Origin: Salinicola endophyticus
Lineage (GTDB): Bacteria; Pseudomonadota; Gammaproteobacteria; Pseudomonadales; Halomonadaceae
Reading direction: 5' to 3'
Length of the DNA stretch: 64,000 bases
NCBI RefSeq assembly: GCF_003206575.1
Contig: NZ_PZJO01000007.1
Coordinates: 89,817 to 153,816 of the forward strand
Below, in pieces: positions 33,023 through 42,273 of the stretch. The position numbers were made by a program, and so were the translations under genes. The notes below the pieces were generated by a model. That model saw nothing but the letters and a program-made list of their open reading frames with translations. It was not told where the DNA came from and made no database searches. Position 1 is the stretch's first letter, and each line of letters opens with the position of its first letter.

Positions 33023-35089
33023 ATGTCCACCACTACGAACGGCCCCCGCTGGGGTGCCGCACAGACAGCCGCGCCTGGCCGCAGCCTTCCCCCGCGCCAA
33101 GCGTTGGCAGCCGCAGTCACGTTGGCAAGCGCCGCGTTCGCCACGCCGAGCCTGGCGCAGACGATGAGCCACGACCATGACGATCACGTCGCGAGCCATC
33201 ACGACACACTGGTCGTGACCGCCGTCCCGCTCAGCTCGCCGATCACGGTAGAGACGGACCCACGCCAACCTCGCCAACCCATGCCGGCGAGTGATGGCGC
33301 CGACTATCTGAAGACCATTCCGGGCTTCGCCTCGATTCGCAACGGCGGCACCAATGGTGACCCGGTGTTTCGGGGGATGTTCGGCTCGCGGATCAAGATC
33401 CTGACCGATGGCAGTGAGATGCTCGGCGCCTGCCCGTTTCGCATGGATGCCCCCACCTCCTATATCTCCCCGGAGGCCTACGACAGCCTGGTCGTGACCA
33501 AGGGGCCGCAGTCGGTGCTATGGGGGCCCGGTGCCTCAGCCGCTACCGTGCGCTTCGACCGCGGGCCCGAGTCGTTCGACGCCCCCGGCACGCGGGTCGA
33601 TGGCAGCGTGATGCTGGGCACCTATGGCCGCTTCGATCGACGCATCGACGCCGCCGCGGGTAACGAAGCGGGCTACGTTCGCCTGATCGGCAACGAATCG
33701 GAAGCCAACGACTACAAGGATGGCAACGGCGATACGGTGCCGTCGAAATGGGACAAGTGGAATGGCGATATCGCCCTCGGCCTGACGCCGGACGACGACA
33801 CCTGGCTGGAGGTCACCGCCGGTCGTGGCAATGGCGAGGCGCGCTACGCCGGTCGTGGCATGGACGGCAGTCGATTCCTGCGGGAGACGGCAGGCGTTCG
33901 CTTTGAAAAGCGCAATATCAGTGAACACTGGCGCAAACTCGAACTGCAGGCGAATTACGCCTACGCCGACCACATCATGGACAACTTCACGCTGCGCGAT
34001 CCTTCAGGCGGCATGGACATGAGCGACGGCATGGCGATGCGGCTGGATCGCCGCACGCGCAGCACCCGCGTCGCCTCGACCTGGGAGTGGAGCGACTTCA
34101 GCTGGATCGCCGGGGTCGACGCCCAGCAGCAGATTCATCGCAATCGCGACGGCGACCACTGGGGCAGCGACTACGAACAGATCCAGTACGGCCTGTTCAA
34201 CCAGCTGACCTGGTACGCCAGCGACCGCGACCGGGTCATCGCCGGCGCACGTCTGGATCGCTACCACGTCGACGACCATAACGACGATACCGCCACCGCG
34301 GGCGATACCCGGCGCACGACGCTGCCCAGCGGCTTCGTGCGCTACGAGCAGGATCTCGCCTCGGCGCCGGTCACCTGGTACGCCGGCGTGGGTCACGTGC
34401 AGCGCTTCCCGGATTACTGGGAACTCAAGCCCGGGCTCGACGGCCCCGACGGCAGCCCGAACGCCTTCGCCGGTGTCAAACCGGAGAAGACCACGCAGCT
34501 CGACGTCGGCGCCCAATACCGTGGCGAACGCACCCGCGCCTGGGTCTCCGGCTATCTTGGCTACGTCGAGGATTTCATCCTCTTCGACTACGACGGGGCC
34601 AACACCCAGGTCCGCAACGTCGACGCCAACATTGCCGGGGCGGAACTCGGCGCCGCCTACGATTTCAGCGACAACTGGACCGGCGAAGCGAGCCTGGCCT
34701 ATGCCTGGGGCCGCAATGCGACCGATGACCAGCCGTTGCCGCAGATTCCCCCGCTGGAGTCGCGCTTCAGCCTCACCTACGAGCGCGATGACTACTCGGT
34801 CGGCGCCCTCTGGCGGCTGGTCGCGCCCCAGCATCGAATCGCGCTGAACCAGGGCAATGTCGTCGGCCAGGATCTCGGTGACTCGGCAGGTTTCGGCGTC
34901 TTCTCGCTCAATGGCGCCTACCGTTTCAACCCCAACTTCACCCTCAGCAGCGGTATCGACAACGTCTTCGACAACACCTACAGCGAACACCTCAACCTCG
35001 CGGGCAACGCCGGTTTCGGGTATCCGGGTAACACTCGGGTCAACGATCCGGGCCGAATGGTCTGGGCCAAGCTAGATTTTCATTTCTGA
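33023..35089 (+). CDS. oprC: TonB-dependent copper receptor (OprC/NosA-like)
   Basis: A 688-residue outer-membrane receptor. The signal peptide ends about residue 46 (TPSLAQ), followed by a His/Asp-rich segment (MSHDHDDHVASHHD), a plug domain (ITVETDPRQPRQPMPASDGA) and a 22-strand barrel ending in the aromatic C-terminus WAKLDFHF. The stretch GSEMLGACPFRMDAPTSYIS contains the Cys/Met copper site characteristic of OprC-type receptors. AAGGGAA precedes ATG 33023. Flanked by DUF2946 and copC-copD, it should import copper across the outer membrane. Confidence 0.92.
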   Translation: MSTTTNGPRWGAAQTAAPGRSLPPRQALAAAVTLASAAFATPSLAQTMSHDHDDHVASHHDTLVVTAVPLSSPITVETDPRQPRQPMPASDGADYLKTIPGFASIRNGGTNGDPVFRGMFGSRIKILTDGSEMLGACPFRMDAPTSYISPEAYDSLVVTKGPQSVLWGPGASAATVRFDRGPESFDAPGTRVDGSVMLGTYGRFDRRIDAAAGNEAGYVRLIGNESEANDYKDGNGDTVPSKWDKWNGDIALGLTPDDDTWLEVTAGRGNGEARYAGRGMDGSRFLRETAGVRFEKRNISEHWRKLELQANYAYADHIMDNFTLRDPSGGMDMSDGMAMRLDRRTRSTRVASTWEWSDFSWIAGVDAQQQIHRNRDGDHWGSDYEQIQYGLFNQLTWYASDRDRVIAGARLDRYHVDDHNDDTATAGDTRRTTLPSGFVRYEQDLASAPVTWYAGVGHVQRFPDYWELKPGLDGPDGSPNAFAGVKPEKTTQLDVGAQYRGERTRAWVSGYLGYVEDFILFDYDGANTQVRNVDANIAGAELGAAYDFSDNWTGEASLAYAWGRNATDDQPLPQIPPLESRFSLTYERDDYSVGALWRLVAPQHRIALNQGNVVGQDLGDSAGFGVFSLNGAYRFNPNFTLSSGIDNVFDNTYSEHLNLAGNAGFGYPGNTRVNDPGRMVWAKLDFHF

Positions 35090-35120
35090 GGCGGCTTCAT
35101 CGCCACTCGACATACCACCA

Positions 35121-35140
35121 GCCGCCCCAGTGGGGGCGGC
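35121..35140 (+). promoter_or_regulatory. Hairpin between oprC and copC
   Basis: GCCGCCCC (35121-35128) and GGGGCGGC (35133-35140) pair perfectly around AGTG, 31 bp after the oprC stop and 20 bp before copC. Without a T-tract it could be an attenuating or stabilising structure that sets the ratio of receptor to CopCD. Confidence 0.5.
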
Positions 35141-35159
35141 CACTCAAGGAAACCGACCC

Positions 35160-35537
35160 ATGAAACGTCATATGAATCTACGCCAGTCACTCTCCCTGAT
35201 CGCGACTCTGGGGGCACTTGCCTTCAGCCATCAAGCGCTCGCGCATGCGCATCTCGAGGCCGCGATCCCCGCCGAGGGCGCGGATGTCACGGCGCCGGAG
35301 CGCCTGACGCTCACCTTCACCGAGGGCCTGGAGCTGGCTTTCAGCGGTCTCGAATTGAACGGCAGTGATGGCTCTGCCGTCGAGCTGGGCAAGGCCACCC
35401 TGGCAGACGATGGCACGACCCTGACCGCCCCGGTCGAGACCGCGCTCGAGCCCGGCCGTTACCAGGTCACATGGCATGTCCTCTCCGTCGATGGTCACAA
35501 GACCGAGGGCGATTACGCGTTCAGCGTGACACCGTGA
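35160..35537 (+). CDS. copC: Periplasmic copper-binding protein CopC
   Basis: A 125-residue exported protein. The signal peptide ends ALA before HAHLEAAIPAEG, so the mature protein starts with the Cu(II) site His-x-His. A third ligand His is in SVDGHKTEGDYAF. The Met-rich Cu(I) loop of plasmid CopC is absent, placing it in the Cu(II)-only class linked to uptake. A ribosome site (AAGGAA) precedes ATG 35160. The stop overlaps the copD GTG start (GTGA), so CopC and CopD are coupled and probably hand copper from periplasm to the inner membrane. Confidence 0.92.
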   Translation: MKRHMNLRQSLSLIATLGALAFSHQALAHAHLEAAIPAEGADVTAPERLTLTFTEGLELAFSGLELNGSDGSAVELGKATLADDGTTLTAPVETALEPGRYQVTWHVLSVDGHKTEGDYAFSVTP

Positions 35538-36418
35538 CCGAACCCGGCACGGCGCTGTTGATGAGCCGCTTCGCGTTCGACGCGGCGGCTCTATTTCTGT
35601 GGGGGTCCAGCGCCTATCTGTTGTCGATGCCTCCCTCCGAGCTGCGCGACTGGCTCTGGCAACGCTTGAGTGGCGCACGCTGGTGCGCCATCGGCACGGC
35701 CACGGTCGTGACGCTCGCCAGCCTGCCGCTGCGTACCGCCGAGCTGTCGGGCAGCTGGTCCGCGATGCGAGATACGGCACTGCTGGCGCGGGTCGCCACG
35801 CAAACCACCCTCGGCAGCGCCTGGCTCTGCCAGATGATCGCGGTGGCGCTGCTGCTCGCCACCTCGCTACCGCCTCGCCGCTGCCGCGCGCCGGCGGTGG
35901 CATTGAGCAGTGCGCTGATGCTGGGCAGCCTGACGCTATCGGGGCACGCGGCGATGCACGCCGGCGCGCTCGGCTGGCTGCACCAGGGCAATGACTGGCT
36001 GCATCTGCTGGCCGGCGGTTTCTGGTTCGGCGCGTTACTGCCGGTCTTGCTGCTGCTGGGCCAGCTTGGCACTCGCGGCGCCCAGAGGCCCGCCGCCCTG
36101 GCGCTGACCCGCTTCTCGCAGTGGGGGCATGTCGCGGTGGCCATGGTCCTGCTGTCGGGGGCGGTGAATACCGGGCTGATCGTCGGTGACTGGCCCGACG
36201 ACTGGTCGATGACCTACCAACGACTGCTGGGCATCAAGGTGGCCCTGGTCCTCGTCATGGTGCTGGTGGCGCTCTACAACCGCTATCGCCTGGTCCCTCG
36301 GCTCGCCGCCACGCCCGGCGCACTGATCCGGCTGAAGCGTGCCACGCTGCTCGAACTGACCGTGGCGACGGCGGTCATTGCCCTGGTGGCGGCCTTCGGC
36401 ATGATGCAGCCCCGCTGA
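35534..36418 (+). CDS. copD: Inner-membrane copper transport protein CopD
   Basis: A 294-residue membrane protein with about eight helices. The CopD signatures are present: a His in LSGHAAMHAG, His in WLHQGNDWLHLLAGGFWFGA and the later SQWGHVAVAMVLLSGAVN. GTG 35534 overlaps the copC stop, and the mature sequence from MSRFAFDAAALFLWG (ATG 35564) fits a later start nearly as well. It should move copper across the inner membrane with CopC. It ends 14 bp from the convergent LysR gene. Confidence 0.9.
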   Translation: MTEPGTALLMSRFAFDAAALFLWGSSAYLLSMPPSELRDWLWQRLSGARWCAIGTATVVTLASLPLRTAELSGSWSAMRDTALLARVATQTTLGSAWLCQMIAVALLLATSLPPRRCRAPAVALSSALMLGSLTLSGHAAMHAGALGWLHQGNDWLHLLAGGFWFGALLPVLLLLGQLGTRGAQRPAALALTRFSQWGHVAVAMVLLSGAVNTGLIVGDWPDDWSMTYQRLLGIKVALVLVMVLVALYNRYRLVPRLAATPGALIRLKRATLLELTVATAVIALVAAFGMMQPR

Positions 36419-36432
36419 GGCGACGAAGCGGC

Positions 36433-37362
36433 TCAGGAGACGTGATCCCGCCGCCGGGGGAGCGAGTCTTGATCGCGAATGAAGTCGATGAAGGCGCGCA
36501 GGGGGGCAGGTACCAGCCGGCGATCCGAGTAGTAGAGATAAGGGCCGGGGAAGCGTAGCCACCAGGGCTCGAGAACCGCGACCAGCTCACCGCTGGCCAG
36601 GTACGGTTGGAGCCACTGCTCGAACAGCATGATCAGGCCGACGCCTTGCAACGCCGCCTCGACGCCAAGATCCACACCGCCGCCGATGCTGATCGTCAAA
36701 GGGCCGGTGGGCTCGATGCGAATCGCCTCCTCGCCGCGCTCGAACTCCCATGCCGGCCGGTTGCCGTTGGTGAAACGGCCACGGATACAGGCATGCTGCA
36801 GCAGCTCGCGGGGATGCGTGGGGGTGCCATGACGCGCCAGGTAATCGGGCGAGGCGGCCAGCGCAAAACGCTGCTCGCGCGGGCCGATGGGCACGGCGAT
36901 CATGTCCTGCTCGAGCAGTTCGTCGTAGCGGATGCCAGCATCGAAGCCCGCCGCCAGCGTATCCGTCGCCGCACTGTCGGCGGTGACCTCCACGCGGATC
37001 TCCGGGTAGGCCTTGAGGAAATCGGGCAGGATCGATGGCAGGATCAGCCGCGCCGCACTGACCGGGACATTGAGGCGTAGCGTGCCGGCGGGGCGATCCC
37101 GAAAGCCGTTGATCGCATCCAGCGCGTTTTCGACCTCCTCGACCGCTGGCGCCAGCCGCGCGACCAGGGCAGCGCCGGCCTCGGTCAGCGTCACCGCCCG
37201 CGTGGTGCGATGAAACAGCCGAATGCCCAGCGCCGTCTCGGCACGCCGCACCGCATCGCTCAAGCGCGACGCACTGCTACCGCTCAGCCGCGCCGCTTCC
37301 CGAAACCCCTTGGCTCTGGCCACGGCCAGCACGACCTGAAGATCACCGAGATCGGCACTCAT
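36433..37362 (-). CDS. LysR-family transcriptional regulator
   Basis: A 309-residue regulator starting at ATG 37362 (MSADLGDLQVVLAVARAKGF). The HTH is FREAARLSGSSASRLSDAV followed by the wing LFHRTTRAVTLTEAG, typical of the CrgA/AaeR-like group whose genes often lie beside oxidoreductase genes. GGAG sits about 9 bases upstream. It is divergent from the aldo/keto reductase gene with a 119-bp shared region, so it most likely controls that gene. Confidence 0.88.
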   Translation of the reverse strand: MSADLGDLQVVLAVARAKGFREAARLSGSSASRLSDAVRRAETALGIRLFHRTTRAVTLTEAGAALVARLAPAVEEVENALDAINGFRDRPAGTLRLNVPVSAARLILPSILPDFLKAYPEIRVEVTADSAATDTLAAGFDAGIRYDELLEQDMIAVPIGPREQRFALAASPDYLARHGTPTHPRELLQHACIRGRFTNGNRPAWEFERGEEAIRIEPTGPLTISIGGGVDLGVEAALQGVGLIMLFEQWLQPYLASGELVAVLEPWWLRFPGPYLYYSDRRLVPAPLRAFIDFIRDQDSLPRRRDHVS

Positions 37363-37481
37363 TGTGCATTTCTCCGCACACCTTGTATGGATTGAGGACA
37401 ATAGTCGCACAGCACTGACGCGCCTACCATGAGGGGACATCGGGGCATCTGACGCCCCGACCTCGACACAGGAGTGAACGC

Positions 37482-38348
37482 ATGTCCCTCATCGACAAGG
37501 CTGGCACCTACCCACTCGGCAACCGACGGGTCAAACGACTGGGCTATGGGGCGATGCAGCTCGCCGGCCCCGGCGTGTTCGGTCCGCCCAAGGATCCGGC
37601 GCGGGCGTTGCAGGTCCTCGAGGCGGCCATCGCCGCCGGTATCGACCACATCGACACCTCGGATTTCTACGGCCCGCACATCACCAATCAGCTCATCAAG
37701 CAGGCATTGCACCCCTATCCGAGCGATCTCTGCCTCGTCACCAAGGTCAGTGCCCGGCGCGATGACACCGGCGCCTGGCTGCCCGCCCTCTCGCCCACCG
37801 AGCTGACCCAGGCTGTGGAAGACAACCTGCGCAATCTGGGGCTCGAGCAGATGGAGGTCGTCAACCTGCGCAGCATGCTGGATGTGCATGGGCCGGCGGA
37901 GGGCTCGCTGGAGGCCCCGATGACGACACTGGCGGAACTTCGCGAGCGCGGCCTGATCAAGCATATCGGCCTGAGCAATGTCACGCCGACCCAGGTGGCC
38001 GACGGACAGAAGATCGTGCCCATCGTCTGCGTGCAGAACCAGTTCAACCTGGCCAACCGCGCCGACGATGCGCTGATCGATCAGCTGGCCGCGGAGGGCA
38101 TTCCCTACGTGCCGTTCTTCCCGCTGGGCGGATTCACCCCACTCCAGTCGCAGACGCTCACCGAGGTCGCGGCGACGCTCGACGCCACCCCGATGCAGGT
38201 AGCACTGGCCTGGCTGCTGGCTCGCTCACCCAACATCCTGCTGATCCCCGGGACTTCGTCTCTCGATCATCTGCAGCAGAATATCCAGGCGGCAGCGCTG
38301 GAGATTCCCGCGGCGCAGATGGCACGGCTGGACCGCATCGGCGACTGA
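37482..38348 (+). CDS. Aldo/keto reductase
   Basis: A 288-residue TIM-barrel NADPH oxidoreductase with the catalytic Asp-Tyr in IDTSDFYGPH and Lys in LVTKVSARRD. The usual active-site His region reads VVNLRSMLDVHG, a substitution seen in some AKR subfamilies (Arg or Asn in place of His), which may alter substrate range. LIKHIGLSNVTPTQV and LLIPGTSSLDHLQQN match the cofactor-binding end. It is divergent from a LysR gene. Physiological substrate unknown. Confidence 0.9.
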   Translation: MSLIDKAGTYPLGNRRVKRLGYGAMQLAGPGVFGPPKDPARALQVLEAAIAAGIDHIDTSDFYGPHITNQLIKQALHPYPSDLCLVTKVSARRDDTGAWLPALSPTELTQAVEDNLRNLGLEQMEVVNLRSMLDVHGPAEGSLEAPMTTLAELRERGLIKHIGLSNVTPTQVADGQKIVPIVCVQNQFNLANRADDALIDQLAAEGIPYVPFFPLGGFTPLQSQTLTEVAATLDATPMQVALAWLLARSPNILLIPGTSSLDHLQQNIQAAALEIPAAQMARLDRIGD

Positions 38349-38424
38349 TTCATCGGTTCGCCCGTGAGACCCTCATGGCGGCGTCACGCGGTAACCGAAG
38401 GGTGTACCCATCGGCTCGAACGAT

Positions 38425-38441
38425 ATGTTATAAAATAACAT
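38425..38441. promoter_or_regulatory. Zur box upstream of folE2
   Basis: ATGTTATAAAATAACAT has perfect 7-bp arms (ATGTTAT/ATAACAT) around AAA and differs from the gammaproteobacterial Zur pattern ATGTTATANTATAACAT at one position. It ends 22 bp before the folE2 start codon, where a bound repressor would block the promoter. Confidence 0.85.
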
Positions 38442-38463
38442 TTCCAACCGTCGACGAGCACTC

Positions 38464-39387
38464 ATGAATCTCACCGTACCGCCGCTACCGGATGTCGCCG
38501 CTGGGCGCGAACCGGAACCGTCCCAGGGCGCGCCATACCGAGCCCTGCAACGTGTCGGCATGCAGGGCATCGCCACCCGCCTGCAATGGGCGGACGGCGC
38601 TCGACTGCCGGCCACCGCCGATGTCAGTGTCGATCTCGCGACGGGCCAGCGCGGTATCCACATGTCGCGCCTCTACCGCCTGCTCGACCGTCTGGACGAA
38701 TCGCCAGTGACGCCGGAGCGGCTGGACGCCCTGGGCCACGCCCTGCTGGATAGCCAGCAGGACACCAGCCAGCGCCTCTACCTGGCGCTGCGCTTCGCGC
38801 TGCCGCTGCGCCGCCGTGCCCTGCTCAGTGACGCCAGCGGCTGGCGTCACTACCCGCTCACGCTGACCCTCGAGGGCAGCCACGAGGGGCTGACCCAGAC
38901 CCTGACACTCGAACTCGACTACTCATCCACCTGCCCCTGCTCGACCGCGCTGGCCCGCCACGCCATGTCCCGCGACTGGCGCCACTGGGCCGAAGAGCAG
39001 AACACCGAGACCCTCGACGCCGAGGCGGTGGCCGAGTGGATCGAGCACAGCGGCAGCTTCCCCACGCCCCACAGCCAGCGCAGCCGGGCGGTGATCGCCC
39101 TGCGTCTGACCGCAGATGCCGCCTACGCCCCGGAGGCACGCCTGGACGCCTTCGAACAGACCCTGCAGACGCCGGTGCAGACCCTGGTCAAGCGTGTCGA
39201 TGAGCAGGCCTTCGCCGAACGCAACGGCGCCAATCTGATGTTCTGCGAGGATGCCGCGCGGCGGCTGGCGGCGCAGTGCGAGGCCCAGGCCGGCGTCGCC
39301 GGCTACCGCGTCGACATCACCCACGCCGAGAGTCTGCACGCCCACGACGCAGTGGCCCGGGCCGAGCGCGACTTCGAGGTGCGCTGA
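38464..39387 (+). CDS. folE2: GTP cyclohydrolase FolE2 (GCYH-IB, metal-flexible)
   Basis: A 307-residue GCYH-IB enzyme converting GTP to dihydroneopterin triphosphate, the first step of folate synthesis. The family motifs are SSTCPCSTALARHAMSR (active-site/metal Cys157 and Cys159), FPTPHSQRS and GANLMFCEDAARRL. Unlike zinc-dependent FolE, FolE2 works with other metals and is often Zur-regulated for growth without zinc; the near-perfect Zur box just upstream agrees. It appears monocistronic. Confidence 0.95.
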   Translation: MNLTVPPLPDVAAGREPEPSQGAPYRALQRVGMQGIATRLQWADGARLPATADVSVDLATGQRGIHMSRLYRLLDRLDESPVTPERLDALGHALLDSQQDTSQRLYLALRFALPLRRRALLSDASGWRHYPLTLTLEGSHEGLTQTLTLELDYSSTCPCSTALARHAMSRDWRHWAEEQNTETLDAEAVAEWIEHSGSFPTPHSQRSRAVIALRLTADAAYAPEARLDAFEQTLQTPVQTLVKRVDEQAFAERNGANLMFCEDAARRLAAQCEAQAGVAGYRVDITHAESLHAHDAVARAERDFEVR

Positions 39388-39569
39388 GACGTGCCGCCGG
39401 CGTGCCCTGCCCGGCCCTCGCCCGCGTCCATTCGTCGAAGCTAGCCGATGGTCTGACGGTCGCCACGCCGCTGCCCCCATAGAGTGTGATCAGACAACCT
39501 GTTCACGCAGACGCTGCCTCCGACCCGCGCCATGGCGCGGGCGAAAGGGCGCACGCAGCGGGGTAAGCC

Positions 39570-41477
39570 ATGAGTCGTTATCAGGACGAGTACCGAGCCT
39601 CCCTCGAGGACCCGGAAACCTTCTGGATGCGCCAGGCCCGGCACATTCCCTGGTCCACCCCGCCGACCCGGGCGCTCGAGGTCGATGCCGGCGGCCATGC
39701 GCGCTGGTTCGGTGATGGCGAGCTCAACCTGTGTCACGCCGCTCTCGATCATCATATCGAGCAGGGCCACGGCGAGCGCATTGCGCTCTACTGGGACTCA
39801 CCGCTCAGCGGCCAGCAACGCCGCTACACCTACCGGGAGCTGCGCGATGCCACCGCCCGCTGCGCCGGCGCCCTGCGCGAGCTGGGTGTGGCGCCGGGTG
39901 AGCGCGTGGTGATCTACCTGCCGATGGTGCCGGAAGCGCTGATCGCGATGCTCGCCTGCGCGCGTCTCGGCGCCATCCACTCGGTGGTGTTCGGCGGCTT
40001 CGCCGCGCGCGAACTGGCAGCGCGGATCGAGGACGCCAAGCCCAGGGTGGTAGTGGCGGCCTCCTGCGGGCTCGAACCCGGTCGCGTGGTGGCCTATCAG
40101 CCGATCGTGCGCGAAGCGCTGTCGCGCAGCGCCCATGCGGTGGACCACTGCGTCTATCTGCAGCGCGACGCCTGCCGCGTCGAGCTCGGCCCCGGCGAGG
40201 TCGAGTGGGAGACGCTGATGGCCGCCGCCGAGCCCGCCGCCTGCGTTCCGGTCAAGGCCACCGACCCGCTCTACATCCTCTACACCTCCGGCACCACCGG
40301 CCGTCCCAAGGGCGTGGTCCGCGATACCGGCGGCTACGCCGTGGCGCTGCACTACTCGATGGAGACGATCTACGACATCGCCCCGGGTGAGGTGTTCTTC
40401 TCCGCCTCCGATGTGGGCTGGGTGGTGGGCCACTCCTACATCGTCTATGGCCCGCTGCTGCGCGGCGCCAGCACGGTGGTCTACGAGGGCAAGCCGGTAC
40501 GCACCCCCGATGCCGGTGCCTTCTGGCGGGTGATCGAAGAGTACCGAGTGAAGAGCTTCTTCACCGCCCCGACGGCCTTCCGTGCGATCAAGAAGGAGGA
40601 CCCCGACGCGCGGCTGAAAGAGGGCTACGACCTCTCCAGCCTGCGCTCGCTGTTTCTGGCCGGGGAGCGTCTCGACCCGCCCACCTACCACTGGCTCAAG
40701 GCGCATCTCGACGTGCCCGTCGTCGACCACTGGTGGCAGACCGAGACCGGCTGGGCGATCGCCGCCAATCCGCTGGGGCTCGACCCGGTGCCCACCCGCG
40801 CCGGCTCCGCCACCTTTCCGGTGCCGGGCTACGATGTGCGCATCCTCGACCGCCACGGCGAGGAGGTGGGTGCGCTGACCGAGGGCAGCGTGGTGATCAA
40901 GCAGCCGCTGCCGCCGGGCTGCCTCGCCGGTATCTGGGGCGACCCCGAGCGCCTGCACTCGGCCTATCTGGCGACCTACCCGGGCTACTACCTCACCGGC
41001 GACGGCGGCTATATCGACGACGAGGGCTATCTGTTCGTGATGGGGCGTACCGACGACGTGATCAACGTCGCCGGCCACCGGCTCTCCACCGGTGAGATGG
41101 AGGAGGTGCTGGGGTCTCACCCGGCGGTGGCCGAGTGCGCGGTGATCGGCGCCCAGGATACGCTCAAGGGCCAGCAGCCGGTGGGGCTGGTGATCCCCAA
41201 GGATGGCTTCGACGGCGACGACGCGACGCTGGCGCAGGAACTCGTCGCCCTGGTGCGGGAACGGATCGGCCCGGTGGCGAGCTTCAAGCAGGTGCGGGTG
41301 GTGGCGCGTCTGCCCAAGACCCGCTCGGGCAAGATCCTGCGCCGCGCGCTGCGCCAGATCGCCGACGGCGAGACCTTCGACGTGCCCGCCACCATCGACG
41401 ATCCGACCAGCCTGGAGGATGCCCGCGAGGCGATTGCCAATCTGCGCGGAAGCGAGGCCACGGAGAAGGACGATTGA
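39570..41477 (+). CDS. Acyl-CoA synthetase, propionyl-CoA synthetase (PrpE)-like
   Basis: A 635-residue AMP-forming ligase of the acetyl/propionyl-CoA synthetase family. It has the opening SRYQDEYRASLEDPETFW, the P-loop-like YTSGTTGRPKGVVR (about residues 237-250), VDHWWQTETGWAIAANPLG, the hinge region GRTDDVINVAGHRLSTGE and the C-terminal catalytic Lys in KTRSGKILRR. The RDTGGYAVAL and WWQTETGW context is nearer PrpE than Acs, so propionate or another short acid is the probable substrate. It converges on an Lrp-type regulator gene (13-bp gap). Confidence 0.9.
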   Translation: MSRYQDEYRASLEDPETFWMRQARHIPWSTPPTRALEVDAGGHARWFGDGELNLCHAALDHHIEQGHGERIALYWDSPLSGQQRRYTYRELRDATARCAGALRELGVAPGERVVIYLPMVPEALIAMLACARLGAIHSVVFGGFAARELAARIEDAKPRVVVAASCGLEPGRVVAYQPIVREALSRSAHAVDHCVYLQRDACRVELGPGEVEWETLMAAAEPAACVPVKATDPLYILYTSGTTGRPKGVVRDTGGYAVALHYSMETIYDIAPGEVFFSASDVGWVVGHSYIVYGPLLRGASTVVYEGKPVRTPDAGAFWRVIEEYRVKSFFTAPTAFRAIKKEDPDARLKEGYDLSSLRSLFLAGERLDPPTYHWLKAHLDVPVVDHWWQTETGWAIAANPLGLDPVPTRAGSATFPVPGYDVRILDRHGEEVGALTEGSVVIKQPLPPGCLAGIWGDPERLHSAYLATYPGYYLTGDGGYIDDEGYLFVMGRTDDVINVAGHRLSTGEMEEVLGSHPAVAECAVIGAQDTLKGQQPVGLVIPKDGFDGDDATLAQELVALVRERIGPVASFKQVRVVARLPKTRSGKILRRALRQIADGETFDVPATIDDPTSLEDAREAIANLRGSEATEKDD

Positions 41478-41490
41478 GCCGGCTCGCCGT

Positions 41491-41982
41491 TCAGGACGAC
41501 GCCGACTGAGGTCCGAAAAGCGTGTTGAGCGGCAGGTGGGACTTCGAGAAAGGTGACTTGATGACCACGTAGTTGAAGTACTTCTCGATCCCCACGTCCT
41601 GTTCGACCAGCCCTTCGATGAGCGCCTGGTACTCGGCGATGCCACGCGTCACGAACTTGAGCAGATAGTCGAACCCGCCCGACATCAGATGGCACTCCAG
41701 GCAGTCGTCGATCTTCTCGACCGCCTGCTGAAAACGGTCGAAGTCGATCTGCCGATGATGGGAGAGCGTCACCTCGGTGAATACCGTCAATATCTCGTCG
41801 AATTTCGCCAGGTCGATCAGCGCCGAATAGCCGGTAATGTAGCCCGCCGCCTGCAGCTTCTTGACCCGCATCAGGCAGGGACTGGGCGATAAATGAACCA
41901 GTTCGGCCAGCTCGACGTTGGGGATGCGGCCATTTTTCTGCAGCTCGGTCAGGATCCTCAGATCGGTACGATCCAGCTTCAT
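41491..41982 (-). CDS. Lrp/AsnC-family transcriptional regulator (1)
   Basis: A 163-residue Lrp-type protein with an N-terminal HTH (LDRTDLRILTELQKNGRIPN, then LAELVHLSPSPCLMRVKKL) and the C-terminal RAM effector domain (CLECHLMSGGFDYLLKFV). It is paralogous to the gene at 42274-42777, from which it diverges over a 291-bp intergenic region, so the two may cross-regulate. It converges on the acyl-CoA synthetase gene. Confidence 0.9.
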   Translation of the reverse strand: MKLDRTDLRILTELQKNGRIPNVELAELVHLSPSPCLMRVKKLQAAGYITGYSALIDLAKFDEILTVFTEVTLSHHRQIDFDRFQQAVEKIDDCLECHLMSGGFDYLLKFVTRGIAEYQALIEGLVEQDVGIEKYFNYVVIKSPFSKSHLPLNTLFGPQSASS

Positions 41983-42273
41983 TCTTGTCTCCCCAAAAGT
42001 CGGCTATCTCGCGGCGGGGCCTTGATGACATGCGCTGACGGGCCCGGCGTATCGATGTCGATTCGCGCCGCTGCCTGACACGACCGGGCAAAAGATTCAC
42101 GCCCGTAACTTGCCCCCCGGGTCACGATATTGAAAACTGCAGAGCGATGGAAATACCACCCGCCAGGCGGCACAGGCGTGCCACCCGCACCGCGGCGACA
42201 CCAACGGGAGGCGGCCAAAGGCCCGTTCACACTGTACGCCGCAACCCGCAGGGAAGGGCCCTGGATTAGACTC

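Noticed and set aside
39798..41645. 615-codon minus-strand open frame
   Set aside because: Antisense shadow of the acyl-CoA synthetase gene; Gly/Arg/His-rich with no family features.
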